A stretch of 32,991 bases of DNA. Source: Pseudonocardia sp. GTDB taxonomy: Bacteria; Actinomycetota; Actinomycetes; Mycobacteriales; Pseudonocardiaceae. The stretch is taken from NCBI GenBank assembly GCA_029266775.1, contig JAQSWF010000016.1:1-32991 (forward strand). The letters are read 5' to 3'. Of this stretch, positions 8,643 through 16,932 are shown piece by piece. Made by a program: the position numbers and the translations under genes. The notes beneath the pieces were generated by a model, which searched no databases, was not told where the DNA came from, and saw nothing but the letters and a program-made list of their open reading frames with translations. Numbering within the stretch: the first letter of the stretch is position 1; each line of letters starts with the position of its first letter.

Positions 8643-9316
8643 GCCTGGGTCCCTTCTGCAGTGGTGCAACGGGCCGCCCGCACCATCACGGCCCGGGCGT
8701 TGTGGATGTGTGCCGTCATCACGGCCGCCGCCCACGCGGGGTCGCGGGCCCGCACGGCAGCAGCGATCTCGACGTGGTGGGCCAGGCTGCGCGCCAGCGA
8801 CGCATCGTCGTAGGTGTGGAAGTTGCGCAGCACGATGGGGGCGTGCACCGCGCCGGCGAGCGCGGCCGCGGTGGCCGGCCGGTCCGCGAGCGCGACCAGG
8901 AGGCCGTGGAACGCGCGGTTGAGAGGAACGAGCGCGTCGAGATCACGGCCCGGCCCCGGCGCTCCCGTGCGCTGCATCGCGAGGGCCAGCCGCTCCAGCT
9001 CTGCGGCGTCGTCGGCCGTCGAGTGCGGCACCGCCAGCGCGGTGAGCTTGGGCTCGAGCGTGGCGCGCAGGTCGAACACCTCCTCGAGCTGGGCCACCGT
9101 CCAGCTGGTGACGCGCGCACCTCGGTTCGGCACGATCTCGACGAGGCCCTCGGCGGCCAGCCGACCCAGTGCCTCGCGCACGGGGGTGCGGCTCACCCCG
9201 AGCCGGTCGGCCAACTCCGTTTCGCCGAGCCGGGCACCGGGGGAGAGCTCGCCTCGCAGGATCAGCTCCCGCACCGTGCTCAGCGTCCGCCCTGCCGACG
9301 TCACGGCCTGCGTCAC
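8639..9316 (-). CDS. GntR-family (FCD type) transcriptional regulator of the hyu operon
   Basis: The 225-residue protein has an N-terminal winged helix (about 15-72, with LADRLGVSRTPVREALGRLA) and an all-helical FCD ligand domain, as in FadR-type GntR proteins. The GTG at 9316 follows GGGGAGG with 5-bp spacing. It is the first gene of the hyu operon and divergent from the PEP mutase-like gene. Two TTGTRTGCA-type sites lie in the 110-bp gap, so it probably controls both directions. The ligand is unknown; a pathway intermediate is the simple guess. Confidence 0.92.
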   Translation of the reverse strand: MTQAVTSAGRTLSTVRELILRGELSPGARLGETELADRLGVSRTPVREALGRLAAEGLVEIVPNRGARVTSWTVAQLEEVFDLRATLEPKLTALAVPHSTADDAAELERLALAMQRTGAPGPGRDLDALVPLNRAFHGLLVALADRPATAAALAGAVHAPIVLRNFHTYDDASLARSLAHHVEIAAAVRARDPAWAAAVMTAHIHNARAVMVRAARCTTAEGTQA

Positions 9317-9335
9317 GGGACCTCCCCGTCCAAGA

Positions 9336-9408
9336 TTGTGTGCAAGCTAGAGGCGAGCGGGTTGGCCGGGCAAGGCGCAGGCGCTACTTTCCGCCCGTCT
9401 GCATACAA
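9336..9408. promoter_or_regulatory. Paired GntR-type operator half-palindromes
   Basis: TTGTGTGCAA (9336-9345) and CTGCATACAA (9399-9408, reverse complement TTGTATGCAG) are near-identical and inverted relative to each other. They sit next to the two divergent start codons (9316 and 9427). The TTG-N4-CAA shape resembles known FCD-type GntR operators. Binding by the adjacent GntR protein is inferred. Confidence 0.55.
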
Positions 9409-9426
9409 ACGACAGGGGGTCAGACG

Positions 9427-10256
9427 GTGGGACAACTGCTGCGCACACCCGGTGCGCCCCGTGCCCGGGTGCGGGAGCTGTTGGCCGGTCCGGGGCCGCT
9501 CCTCGCCCCCGGCTCGTACGACGCCCTGTCCGCTCGACTTGTCGAGCAGGCCGGCTTCTGACGGGTACCGAGATGATCGACAATGCCCGCCGGATCGTCG
9601 CCGCCGTCGATGTGCCGGTCATCGCCGACGCGGACACCGGATACGGCAACGCGATCAACGTCGTGCGCACCGTCCAGGCCTACGAGCAGGCCGGGGTCGC
9701 CGGGATCCACCTGGAGGACCAGGTGATGCCGAAGAAGTGCGGGCATATGAGCGGCAAGGCGGTGATCGGCGCCGAGGAGATGGCCGGCAAGATCCGCGCC
9801 GCGGTCGCCGCCCGGCGTGACCCGGACTTCCTGCTGATCGCGCGCACCGATGCCGCGGCCGTCGAGGGGCTGGACGCGGCTATCGCCCGTGCCCGCCTGT
9901 TCGCCGACGCCGGTGCCGACGTGCTGTTCGTCGAGGCGCCGACCAGCGAGGCCGACATCGAGCAGGTCACTACGCAGCTGCGCGACCTCGCACCCCTGGT
10001 GTTCAACTGGACCGAGGGCGGTCGAACCCCGGGCCTGTCGCTCGCCCGCATCGCTGAGCTCGGGTTCTCGCTCGTGCTGTTCCCCCTCGGCACACTGTTC
10101 GCCGCGACGGCGGGCATCCGGTCGCTGCTCGCGACGCTGCGGGCGGACGGCACGCCGGCGGCGGCTCTGGTCGGTGTGCCGTCGTTTGACGAGTTCACCG
10201 AGCTGGTCGGCCTACCGGAAGTCCGCGAGCTCGAGCGGCGGTTCGGGTCCGTGTGA
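9427..10256 (+). pseudogene. Isocitrate lyase/PEP mutase-family protein with internal deletion
   Basis: The N-terminus from GTG 9427 (AGGGGG ribosome site 7 bp upstream) reads RVRELLAGPGPLLAPGSYDALSARLVEQAGF and then stops at 9559-9561. The family sequence resumes in another frame as LTGTEMIDNARRIV from 9558 and runs to 10256. It includes the loop EDQVMPKKCGHMSGK, which carries the KKCGH motif of 2-methylisocitrate lyase and carboxyphosphonoenolpyruvate mutase relatives. The join lacks roughly 20-25 residues that normally hold the substrate-binding Y-x-(S/T)-G loop. A shorter product from ATG 9573 (227 residues) would also lack this part. The gene is divergent from gntR and probably co-regulated with the hyu operon. 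Confidence 0.8.
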
Positions 10257-10281
10257 TCGCGGCACCGCGGCTAAGGTTCAG

Positions 10282-10681
10282 CTACCGAGCAAGGCAGTAC
10301 TTCGCGAAGTAATATCCGGAACCGCCCTGCGAACCGCTGACGGCCGTCAGCGCCGTGACGGCCTTCCCCATCGGCTTGGCAACGAACCAGTTGTACTGTT
10401 GATCCTTGCGGAACTCGACGGGCAGATACCGGGCCGCGTCTGCGGCTATTTTCTCGGCAGGCTCACCCCTCCGAAGTGATCGAAACGTACTGATGCCTTG
10501 CTCGATAGCGTCTCGCACGGGTCCTGCCTCGATGACGACAGGTAGGCTCCTCGGTAGTGCGGGTGGCCGCAGCTTCGATCGCGTCTTCGGATACGGAGCC
10601 GAGGTGGACAAGGCCGAAGACTCCGGCTGCGAGCACAGCCAGTATGCTGCCACTCACTCCGACCTTCTTCTTGTCGACCAC
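10282..10681 (-). pseudogene. Small hypothetical membrane-anchored protein, one-base frameshift
   Basis: I do not recognise the family. From GTG 10681, with GGGGGG 5 bp upstream, the frame reads a lysine-rich start (VVDKKKVG), one hydrophobic helix (SILAVLAAGVFGLVHLG) and then SEDAIEAAATRTTEEPT. The rest continues one base out of frame: VVIEAGPVRDAIEQGISTF through YNWFVAKPMGKAVTALTAV to GYYFAKYCLAR and TAG at 10282. Removing one base near 10540 joins the halves into 132 residues. This suggests a small protein with an N-in anchor and an outside domain. Its AT content is higher than that of its neighbours, which hints at separate origin. Confidence 0.5.
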
Positions 10682-10805
10682 GGGCCCCCCAATTTGCCTG
10701 GTCACGCCGTCGCTGGACAGTAGCTGGCTTGAAGCCGACGGCCATACCGTTACAACGTTCTCAAACCGCAGTTCACCAACGTGCTCACCTGTCACAGAAC
10801 TCGCT

Positions 10806-12140
10806 TCAGGGGTGCACTCCGAGATGCTCGCGCAGGGTCGTGCCCTCGTACTCGGTGCGAAACGAGCCCCGCTCCTGCAGCAGCGGGACGACCTTCTCGG
10901 CGAACTCGTCGAGCCCGCCCGGGGTGATGTGGGGGACGAGCACGAAGCCGTCACTCGCGTCGGTCTGCACGAACTTGTCCATCGCGTCGGCGACGGCGGC
11001 CGGCGTGCCGATGAACGACTGGCGCCCGGTGACCTCGATGACAACATCTCGCAGCGACAGGTTCTTGGCCTCGGCGAGCGCGCGCCACTCGTTCGCGGTG
11101 GCCATCGGGTCGCGGTACATCCGCACGCTGGCCCGGCCCTTCGAGATCGTGTTCTCGCCGGGGATCGGGTCTTCGACCGGGAGTGGGCCGTCCGGGTCGC
11201 GGTCGGAGAGGTCGCGGTTCCACAGCTGCTCCGCGAACTTGATCGCGGTCTGGCCGCTGACCTGGTGGCGGCGGACGGCGTAGGCCTTCGCGTGGGCGTC
11301 GGCGTCGGTGTCGCCGAGTGCGAACGTCGTGGCGGGCAGGATCTTCAGGTCGTCGGGTGCGCGGCCGTACCGGGCGAGCCGGCCCTTGACGTCGGCGTAG
11401 AACGCGCGGCCCGCCTCGAGCGTCGAGTGTCGCGTGAAGATGGCGTCGGCGTCCGCGGCGGCGAACTCCCGGCCCTCCTCGGAGTCGCCGGCCTGGAGGA
11501 TCACCGGGCGTCCCTGCGGGCTGCGCGGCACGGCGAAGCGGCCCGCGATGTCGAACTGATCCGACCGCACCGCGAACCGGCCGGCATCGGGGTCGGTGAG
11601 GAACCGGCCCGACGCCGGGTCGGCGACGACCTCGTCGCCGGTCCACGAGTCGAACAGCACGCGCGTCGCGGCGAGGAACTCTCTGGCCCGCAGGTAGCGC
11701 TTGTCCTGCGGCAGGAAGCCGCCCCTCCGGAAGTTCTCGCCGGTGAACGCGTCCCACGAGGTGACCACATTCCACCCGGCCCGCCCGGCCGAGAGGTGGT
11801 CCAGGGTGGCGAACTGGCGGGCGACCTCGTACGGCTCGTTGAACGTCGAGTTGATCGTCCCGGTGAGCCCGACCCGGTCCGTGACGGCGGCGAGCGCAGC
11901 GAGGACGGCGAAGGTGTCGGGGCGGCCGACGACGTCGAGGTCGTAGATCAGGCCGTTCTGCTCGCGCAGCCTCAGCCCTTCGGCGAGGAAGAGGAAGTCG
12001 AACTTCGCCCGTTCCGCGGTGCGGGCGAAGTGCACGAACGAGGAGAACTCGATGTGGCTGCCGGCCGCCGGGTCGCTCCACACGGTGGTGTTGTTGACGC
12101 CCGGAAAGTGCGCGGCCAGGTGGATCTGCTTGCGCGGCAT
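10806..12140 (-). CDS. NtaA/SnaA/SoxA-family FMN-dependent monooxygenase
   Basis: The 444-residue protein is a luciferase-like (LLM) monooxygenase of the nitrilotriacetate monooxygenase component A / pristinamycin IIA synthase A / DszA group. Typical stretches are FLAEGLRLRE near the N-terminus, DHLSAGRAGWNVVTSW and the GDSEEGREFAA segment. These enzymes use FMNH2 from a separate reductase to oxidise amines, sulfonates or sulfones; no reductase gene is visible nearby. ATG 12140 has GGAGG 8 bp upstream and lies 13 bp after the next monooxygenase gene, so the two form an operon. The substrate cannot be read from sequence. Confidence 0.93.
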   Translation of the reverse strand: MPRKQIHLAAHFPGVNNTTVWSDPAAGSHIEFSSFVHFARTAERAKFDFLFLAEGLRLREQNGLIYDLDVVGRPDTFAVLAALAAVTDRVGLTGTINSTFNEPYEVARQFATLDHLSAGRAGWNVVTSWDAFTGENFRRGGFLPQDKRYLRAREFLAATRVLFDSWTGDEVVADPASGRFLTDPDAGRFAVRSDQFDIAGRFAVPRSPQGRPVILQAGDSEEGREFAAADADAIFTRHSTLEAGRAFYADVKGRLARYGRAPDDLKILPATTFALGDTDADAHAKAYAVRRHQVSGQTAIKFAEQLWNRDLSDRDPDGPLPVEDPIPGENTISKGRASVRMYRDPMATANEWRALAEAKNLSLRDVVIEVTGRQSFIGTPAAVADAMDKFVQTDASDGFVLVPHITPGGLDEFAEKVVPLLQERGSFRTEYEGTTLREHLGVHP

Positions 12141-12153
12141 CGGCGGTGCCTCC

Positions 12154-13323
12154 TCAGGAGCGGAGCGCGTAGCGGTTGGCGGGACGCGGCAGCCCGAACA
12201 GGCCGCGGAGGGTGCCGGCTTCGTAGGCCGTCCGGTAGGCCCCGCGCCGCTGGAGCTCGGGGACCAGCCCGCGGGTGATCTGACGCAGGTCGTGCGGTAG
12301 GGCCCCGGGTCGCAGTCGGACCCCGCTCAGTCCCGCCGCGTGCCACTCGAGCACGAGGTCGGCGAGGTCCGCGGGCGTGCCGGCGAAGACCGCCGCGTCG
12401 CTGCGGTAGGGCCGACCGAGCCGCTCGTCCAGACGGGCGAGCCGATCGGTGGCCGCGGCCGCATCGTCGTCGAGGAAGACGACAAGGTCGCCGAGAACAT
12501 GCACCGGCTGGTCGGCCCGGCTCGCGGCTTCCTGCTCCCCTCGGATCTCGATGAGCATCCGGGCAATATCGGACGTGTTGCGCGGCGTGACGAAGCCGAG
12601 GTCGGCCGAGCGGCCGATCAGCCGGTAGGCGACGTCGCGGTGCGCGAGCGCGGCCACCAGCGGCTGGCCCTGCGGCGGCCGCGGGGTGATCGACGGTCCG
12701 CGCACCGAGAAGAACGGGCCGGTGAAGTCGACGTAGTGCAGCTTGTCCCGGTCGACGAACCGGCCGGTCGCGGCGTCGCGGATCTCCGCGTCGTCCTCCC
12801 AGCTGTCCCACAATCGGCGCACGACCTCGACGTAGTCCGCGGCCTCGTCGAACAGCTCCGCGAGCGCGGGCGTCGTCGGCTCGTCCAGACGGATCGGCGG
12901 GATCGTCCGCCTGCCGAACAGCGCGGCCTCGTCCGGCCGCGTCGACACCCGGACCTGCAGCCCGGCCCGCCCCGTGCTCACGTAGTCGAGCGTGGCGATC
13001 GCCTTGGACGCGTGGAACGGCTCGGTGTGCGTCACGACCTGCGTCGGAATGATCCCGATGCGCCGGGTCAGCGGCGCGATCCGGGCTGCGACCAGCACGG
13101 CGTCGAGCCGGCCGCGGACCTGGTCCACGCGGGCGTCGGACGGCAGGCCCAGGGTGTCGTCGATCGTGACGAGGTCGAGCAGCCCCCGCTCGGCCTCGGT
13201 CACCAGGTCTGCCCAGTAGGCGGCGGTGAACAGCGCGTCGGGTCGCGCGTCGGGCTCCCGCCACGCCGAGGGATGCCAGCCGGTGCCGTCGAGTGCCACG
13301 GCGAGGTGCAGCGGAGGCGCCAT
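12154..13323 (-). CDS. LLM-class flavin-dependent oxidoreductase
   Basis: The 389-residue protein is a second luciferase-like flavin monooxygenase, distantly paralogous to its downstream partner. Shared marks are [13 protein letters not shown] in the N-terminal part, [18 protein letters not shown] in the place of the partner's DHLSAGRAGWNVVTS, and a C-terminal [20 protein letters not shown] segment. It is the first gene of the two-gene operon. No strong ribosome site precedes ATG 13323. Two such enzymes in tandem often act on related sulfur or amine compounds, but this is inference only. Confidence 0.9.
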   Translation of the reverse strand: MAPPLHLAVALDGTGWHPSAWREPDARPDALFTAAYWADLVTEAERGLLDLVTIDDTLGLPSDARVDQVRGRLDAVLVAARIAPLTRRIGIIPTQVVTHTEPFHASKAIATLDYVSTGRAGLQVRVSTRPDEAALFGRRTIPPIRLDEPTTPALAELFDEAADYVEVVRRLWDSWEDDAEIRDAATGRFVDRDKLHYVDFTGPFFSVRGPSITPRPPQGQPLVAALAHRDVAYRLIGRSADLGFVTPRNTSDIARMLIEIRGEQEAASRADQPVHVLGDLVVFLDDDAAAATDRLARLDERLGRPYRSDAAVFAGTPADLADLVLEWHAAGLSGVRLRPGALPHDLRQITRGLVPELQRRGAYRTAYEAGTLRGLFGLPRPANRYALRS

Positions 13324-13477
13324 GACCGGCCCAACCCGCCCGGCGGCCCGGAGATTCCGCGTCCCTCCGCTCCGCCCGGACGAAGCGACAGTGGCTGTCG
13401 GTGCACCCGACGCCGCTCGTGCGCCGTCGCGACGCCGATTACATGAGCCAGAGCGCCGTCGCGACGATCACCATGAG

Positions 13478-13693
13478 CTGGAGTGGGCGACCTCGTGCCC
13501 GCCGCCGCGGCACAACGTCACCGAGCTGCCGCGGATCCGCTCGGAGCGCCCGGCGTTCGAGCTGCACTACCCGGAGTACGTGGAGCGGTACCGCAACGAG
13601 GCGCACGTTGGCGGGCGAGCCTCGCCGTTCGAGGTCGCCGCGCAGGGTGCGGCGCAGGAGACGCAGCCCAACGACGACCCGCGGTCGCGCTGA
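13478..13693 (+). pseudogene. ctaD: Orphan C-terminal fragment of cytochrome c oxidase subunit I (ctaD remnant)
   Basis: About 71 codons read [18 protein letters not shown], then [20 protein letters not shown], and end at TGA 13691. This closely matches the cytoplasmic C-terminal tail of actinobacterial CtaD as I recall it. The heme- and copper-binding membrane helices, over 400 residues, are absent upstream, where the monooxygenase operon lies instead. The fragment has no clear start codon or ribosome site of its own. It looks like a leftover from a rearrangement or partial duplication. Confidence 0.7.
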
Positions 13694-13780
13694 CGGCTCG
13701 GGCCGGTGCGGCGGCCGAGTACCTCGGGCTCCCGATAGCCGGTAGTTCGCGGTGTACAACCCCCCGGCCGGCGGAGTAGA

Positions 13781-13797
13781 CCGGTAGCACGTACCGG
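13781..13797. promoter_or_regulatory. Inverted repeat upstream of the thiolase gene
   Basis: CCGGTA and TACCGG flank a 5-nt spacer, about 46 bp before the thiolase start. This is a plausible regulator site or 5' leader hairpin. No regulator gene is adjacent, so the owner is unknown. Confidence 0.35.
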
Positions 13798-13843
13798 AGC
13801 CCGGTCGGGACCGGTCGCATCGACTTTCGAGGAGCGAAAGCGC

Positions 13844-15055
13844 ATGAGCTTCGGCAAGCACAACGACGCGGACGTCGTCATCTCCACCGCGCTGCGCACC
13901 GCGATCGGCACGTTCGGCGGCTCGCTGAAGGACGTGCCCGCCGCGGAGCTCGGGGCCACGGTGGGCACCGCGGTCGTCGAGCGGTCAGGGGTAGATCCCG
14001 CGCAGATCGACCAGGTGATCGTCGGCAACATCCTGTCCGCGGGCCAGGGCATGAACCCCGGTCGCCAGGTCGGCATCCGGAGCGGGGTGCCCGTCGAGGC
14101 CCCCGGCCTGACCCTCAACCGGATGTGCGGCTCGGGCCTTCAGGCTCTCGTGTCGGCCGCGCAGGAGATCGCGCTCGGCGACGCCGACGTGGTGCTCGCG
14201 GGCGGCATCGAGAACATGGACCAGGCGCCGTTCCTGCTGCCCAAGGGCCGCTACGGGTACCGGATGGGCATGCCCGACGCCAAGATCGTCGACCACATGG
14301 TCTACGACGGCCTCTGGGACATCTTCAACAACTACCACATGGGCCTGACGGCCGAGAACGTCGCGGAGCGCTACGGGATCACGCGCGAAGACTGCGATGC
14401 CTACGCCGCCCGCAGCCACCAGCTCGCGGCGAAGGCCAACAGCGAGGAGGTCTTCTCGGGCCAGATCGTGCCGATCGAGATCAAGGCCAAGAAGCAGACC
14501 GTCGAGTTCACCACGGACGAGCACGTACGGCCCGACGCGACCGCCGAGGGCCTGGGGCGGCTCAAGCCGGTGTTCAAGCGCGACGGCGGCGTGGTCACCG
14601 CCGGCAACGCCAGCGGGGTGAACGACGGCGCGGCGTTGATGCTCGTGACCAGCTCCACCAAGGCCGAGGAGCTCGGGGTGCCGGTGCAGGGCCGGCTCGT
14701 CGCGGCGGCGGTCAGCGGCGTCGACCCGGCCTACATGGGTATCGGCATGGTGCCCGCGTCGAACAAGGCGCTGGAGAAGGCCGGGCTGACCATCGAGGAC
14801 ATCGACATCGTCGAGGCGAACGAGGCGTTCGCGTCGGTCGCTCTGGCCGTCCAGCGTGAGCTGAAGGTGCCCGACGAGAAGATGAACCCGGTCGGCGGCG
14901 CCGTCGCGCTCGGCCACCCGATCGGCGCGACGGGCGCGGTGCTCGTCGTCAAGACCCTGCACGAGCTGGAGCGCCGGCAGGGTCGCTACGGGCTCGTGAC
15001 GCTCTGCATCGGCGGCGGGATGGGGATCGCCGCGGTGCTGGAGCGCGTGTCCTGA
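13844..15055 (+). CDS. Acetyl-CoA acetyltransferase (thiolase)
   Basis: The 403-residue protein is a complete thiolase. The acylated cysteine is C95 in NRMCGSGLQAL. The second half has GHPIGATGA with H358, and C388 in the CIGGGMG motif near the end. It exchanges acyl groups between two acyl-CoA molecules, either condensing acetyl-CoA or cleaving a 3-ketoacyl-CoA. ATG 13844 has GAGGAG upstream. It stands alone between a remnant region and a converging gene, so the pathway (beta-oxidation, acetoacetyl-CoA formation, or other) cannot be fixed from context. Confidence 0.95.
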   Translation: MSFGKHNDADVVISTALRTAIGTFGGSLKDVPAAELGATVGTAVVERSGVDPAQIDQVIVGNILSAGQGMNPGRQVGIRSGVPVEAPGLTLNRMCGSGLQALVSAAQEIALGDADVVLAGGIENMDQAPFLLPKGRYGYRMGMPDAKIVDHMVYDGLWDIFNNYHMGLTAENVAERYGITREDCDAYAARSHQLAAKANSEEVFSGQIVPIEIKAKKQTVEFTTDEHVRPDATAEGLGRLKPVFKRDGGVVTAGNASGVNDGAALMLVTSSTKAEELGVPVQGRLVAAAVSGVDPAYMGIGMVPASNKALEKAGLTIEDIDIVEANEAFASVALAVQRELKVPDEKMNPVGGAVALGHPIGATGAVLVVKTLHELERRQGRYGLVTLCIGGGMGIAAVLERVS

Positions 15056-15068
15056 CCCGCGCCGTTGT

Positions 15069-15105
15069 CCCCTGGCCGCATCCGATGGGTGGGTGCGGTC
15101 AGGGG
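15069..15105. terminator. Probable bidirectional hairpin terminator
   Basis: A 15-bp stem (arms 15069-15083 and 15091-15105, 13 of 15 positions Watson-Crick, the others G-T) with a 7-nt loop lies between the converging thiolase and dioxygenase genes. The 3' arm covers the last 7 bp of the dioxygenase gene. There is no strong T-run, as is common in high-GC actinobacteria. Confidence 0.6.
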
Positions 15106-16070
15106 CGACATAGCGGCGGGAGAGCTGCTTCGATCGTCTCCCGGTCGGGCTCGAGCCAGGGCGGGAGCTTGAGCGTCCGGCCCAGCTCGAGCAGCGGCTC
15201 GTCGACGGCGAAGCCGGGCTGGTCCGTGGCGATCTCGAAGAGCACCCCGCCTGGCTCGCGGAAGTAGATCGACGTGAAGTAGCGGCGGTCGAGGATCTCG
15301 GTGACCGCAAGCCCGGCCTCGACGAGCTCGGTACGCCAGCGTGCCTGCGTCTCGCCGTCGGGTGCGCGGAAGGCGACGTGGTGCACCGTGCCGCCGGCCT
15401 GGAGACCGCGGTTTCGGGCGGGGTCGGCGACGACGTCGACCGTGCCCGCCGGGGTGTCCCCGGCGGTGGTGAAGCGGGCGCCCGTGCCGCTCTCGCCCGA
15501 CAGGTCCATCCCGAGCAGACCGGTCAGCAGTCCGGCGGTCGGCTCGAGCAGCCGCTCGGTCAGCGCGACCGCGTGCAGCCCGCGGACCGCGTGCTCGCCC
15601 GGCACCCCGGCGTGTCCGTCCCAGCCCGATCGGGCGTCCCCGGAAGCGGCGACCAGGTCGATGACCAGCCCGTCGGGATCGCGGAACGTGAGCACCTCTT
15701 CGGCCGCGTCGCCGGCGTCGCGGTCGCGCGGAGGATCGACGTCGATGCCGCGGTCGGTGAGCCGCCGCTGCCACCAGCCGAGCGAGGTGGGCGGGACGCC
15801 GAAGGCCGTCGCCGTGGTGAGCCCGGTGCCCTGCCGGCCGGGCGGCACGGACGGCCACGGGAAGAACGTGAGCAAGGTGGAGGGCCGGCCGGCCTCGTCA
15901 CCGTAGTAGAGGTGGTAGGTGCTCGGATTGTCGAAGTTGACCGTGGTCTTCACCAGCCGCAGGCCGAGGACTGCGGTGTAGAAGTCGACGTTGCGCTGTG
16001 GGTCGGACGCGATCGCGGTGACGTGGTGCAGCCCGTGCGGCGCGACGCTCATGCCCGCACGGTAGGCCAC
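15099..16070 (-). CDS. Ring-cleaving dioxygenase of the VOC superfamily (MhqO-like)
   Basis: The 323-residue protein has two glyoxalase/VOC modules. The first opens with GLHHVTAIASDPQRNVDFYT and contains LRLVKTTVNFDNPSTYHLYY; the second has HHVAFRAPDGETQARWR and TSIYFREPGGVLFEIATD. This is the standard layout of the ring-cleaving dioxygenases that include MhqO and linked hydroquinone resistance enzymes, which use a divalent metal. A GTG at 16070 sits 7 bp after the permease stop with GAGG just upstream; an in-frame ATG six codons later (16052) is an alternative. The gene is the last of the metal importer operon, which might hint at metal-responsive expression. Confidence 0.88.
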   Translation of the reverse strand: MAYRAGMSVAPHGLHHVTAIASDPQRNVDFYTAVLGLRLVKTTVNFDNPSTYHLYYGDEAGRPSTLLTFFPWPSVPPGRQGTGLTTATAFGVPPTSLGWWQRRLTDRGIDVDPPRDRDAGDAAEEVLTFRDPDGLVIDLVAASGDARSGWDGHAGVPGEHAVRGLHAVALTERLLEPTAGLLTGLLGMDLSGESGTGARFTTAGDTPAGTVDVVADPARNRGLQAGGTVHHVAFRAPDGETQARWRTELVEAGLAVTEILDRRYFTSIYFREPGGVLFEIATDQPGFAVDEPLLELGRTLKLPPWLEPDRETIEAALPPLCRP

Positions 16071-16077
16071 GCCGACC

Positions 16078-16932
16078 TCAGGCGGCGCGGGTCTGGCCGC
16101 GGGCGCGGCCGATCGCGCGGCACACGAGGTAGCAGAGGAACGCCAGGGTGGCGACGTAGCCCGAGATCGGCAGGCCGGGGGCGAGGGACAGGACGGTGCC
16201 GCCCACCAGGGCGATCTCGGCGATCACGACGGACAGCACCGTTGCCAGCACCGGGGCCGCGGTGACGCGGGCGACGGCGGCCCCCGGGATGACGGTCACC
16301 GACAGCACGAGGATCGCCCCGACGACCGGGACGGCCAGCGCCGTGGTGAGCGCGACGAGCACCGCGAACAGCGGGGACAACAGCCGGATCGGGACCCCGC
16401 GCGCCGCGGCGACTTCCGGGTCCGCGCTGGCGAACAGCAGCGGCCGGTAGACCACGGCCAGGGTGCCCAGCACGAGCACGGTCACGAGCCCGAGCAGCCA
16501 CAGGTTCGTGGTGTCGACCGAGACGATCGAGCCGGTGAGCAACCCGAACTTGTTCGACGCCCGTCCCTCGTGCAGCGCGAGGAGCAGCACGCCCACGCCG
16601 AGGCCGAAGGCCAGCACGACGCCGATCACCGAGTCGCGCTCGCGCTGGCGCAGGCCCAGCAGGCCGAACACCAGGCCCGCGACCACGGCGCCCCCGACCG
16701 CCCCGAAACCGACCCCGATGCCCAGCAGCAGGGCCGCGGCGCCGCCGGTGAACGCCAGCTCGGCGGTGCCGTGCACGGCGAACGCCATTCCCCTGGCGAC
16801 GACGAGCGGGGCGAGCACGCCCGCCACGAGGCCGAGCAGCGCGGCCGCGATCAGCGCGCTGCGTACGAACGGCAACGCGAGCAGCTCGCCCGTGCCCGCG
16901 AACGTGAACAGCCGCTCGATGATCGCGGTCAC
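16078..16932 (-). CDS. Metal (Zn/Mn) ABC transporter permease, ZnuB-like
   Basis: The 284-residue polytopic protein is an ABC-3 family permease (ZnuB/MntB type), beginning VTAIIERLFTFAG and including GMAFAVHGTAELAFTGGAAALL near the first helices. Eight or nine hydrophobic segments are visible. I chose GTG 16932, which overlaps the ATPase stop by 4 bp (GTGA); longer upstream extensions are arginine-rich antisense-like sequence. It carries the metal through the membrane for the adjacent lipoprotein and ATPase. Confidence 0.92.
   Translation of the reverse strand: MTAIIERLFTFAGTGELLALPFVRSALIAAALLGLVAGVLAPLVVARGMAFAVHGTAELAFTGGAAALLLGIGVGFGAVGGAVVAGLVFGLLGLRQRERDSVIGVVLAFGLGVGVLLLALHEGRASNKFGLLTGSIVSVDTTNLWLLGLVTVLVLGTLAVVYRPLLFASADPEVAAARGVPIRLLSPLFAVLVALTTALAVPVVGAILVLSVTVIPGAAVARVTAAPVLATVLSVVIAEIALVGGTVLSLAPGLPISGYVATLAFLCYLVCRAIGRARGQTRAA

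Larger units (their letters stand above)
13324..13843. other. Gap between monooxygenase operon and thiolase, holding the ctaD remnant
   Basis: This 520-bp stretch has no intact gene that I can support. It contains the ctaD tail fragment (13478-13693) and an inverted repeat at 13781-13797. The part at 13324-13470 carries a short open frame beginning [13 protein letters not shown] that I cannot link to a family. Promoters for the divergent monooxygenase and thiolase genes should lie here, but no clear -35/-10 pair stands out. Confidence 0.4.

Noticed and set aside
5171-8813. Long plus-strand open frames across hyuA/hyuB
   Set aside because: Both are antisense to well-recognised genes and have compositions typical of shadow frames.
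10557-12278. 573-residue plus-strand frame opposite the NtaA-like monooxygenase
   Set aside because: It has no recognisable domain, while the minus strand encodes a full family-length enzyme.
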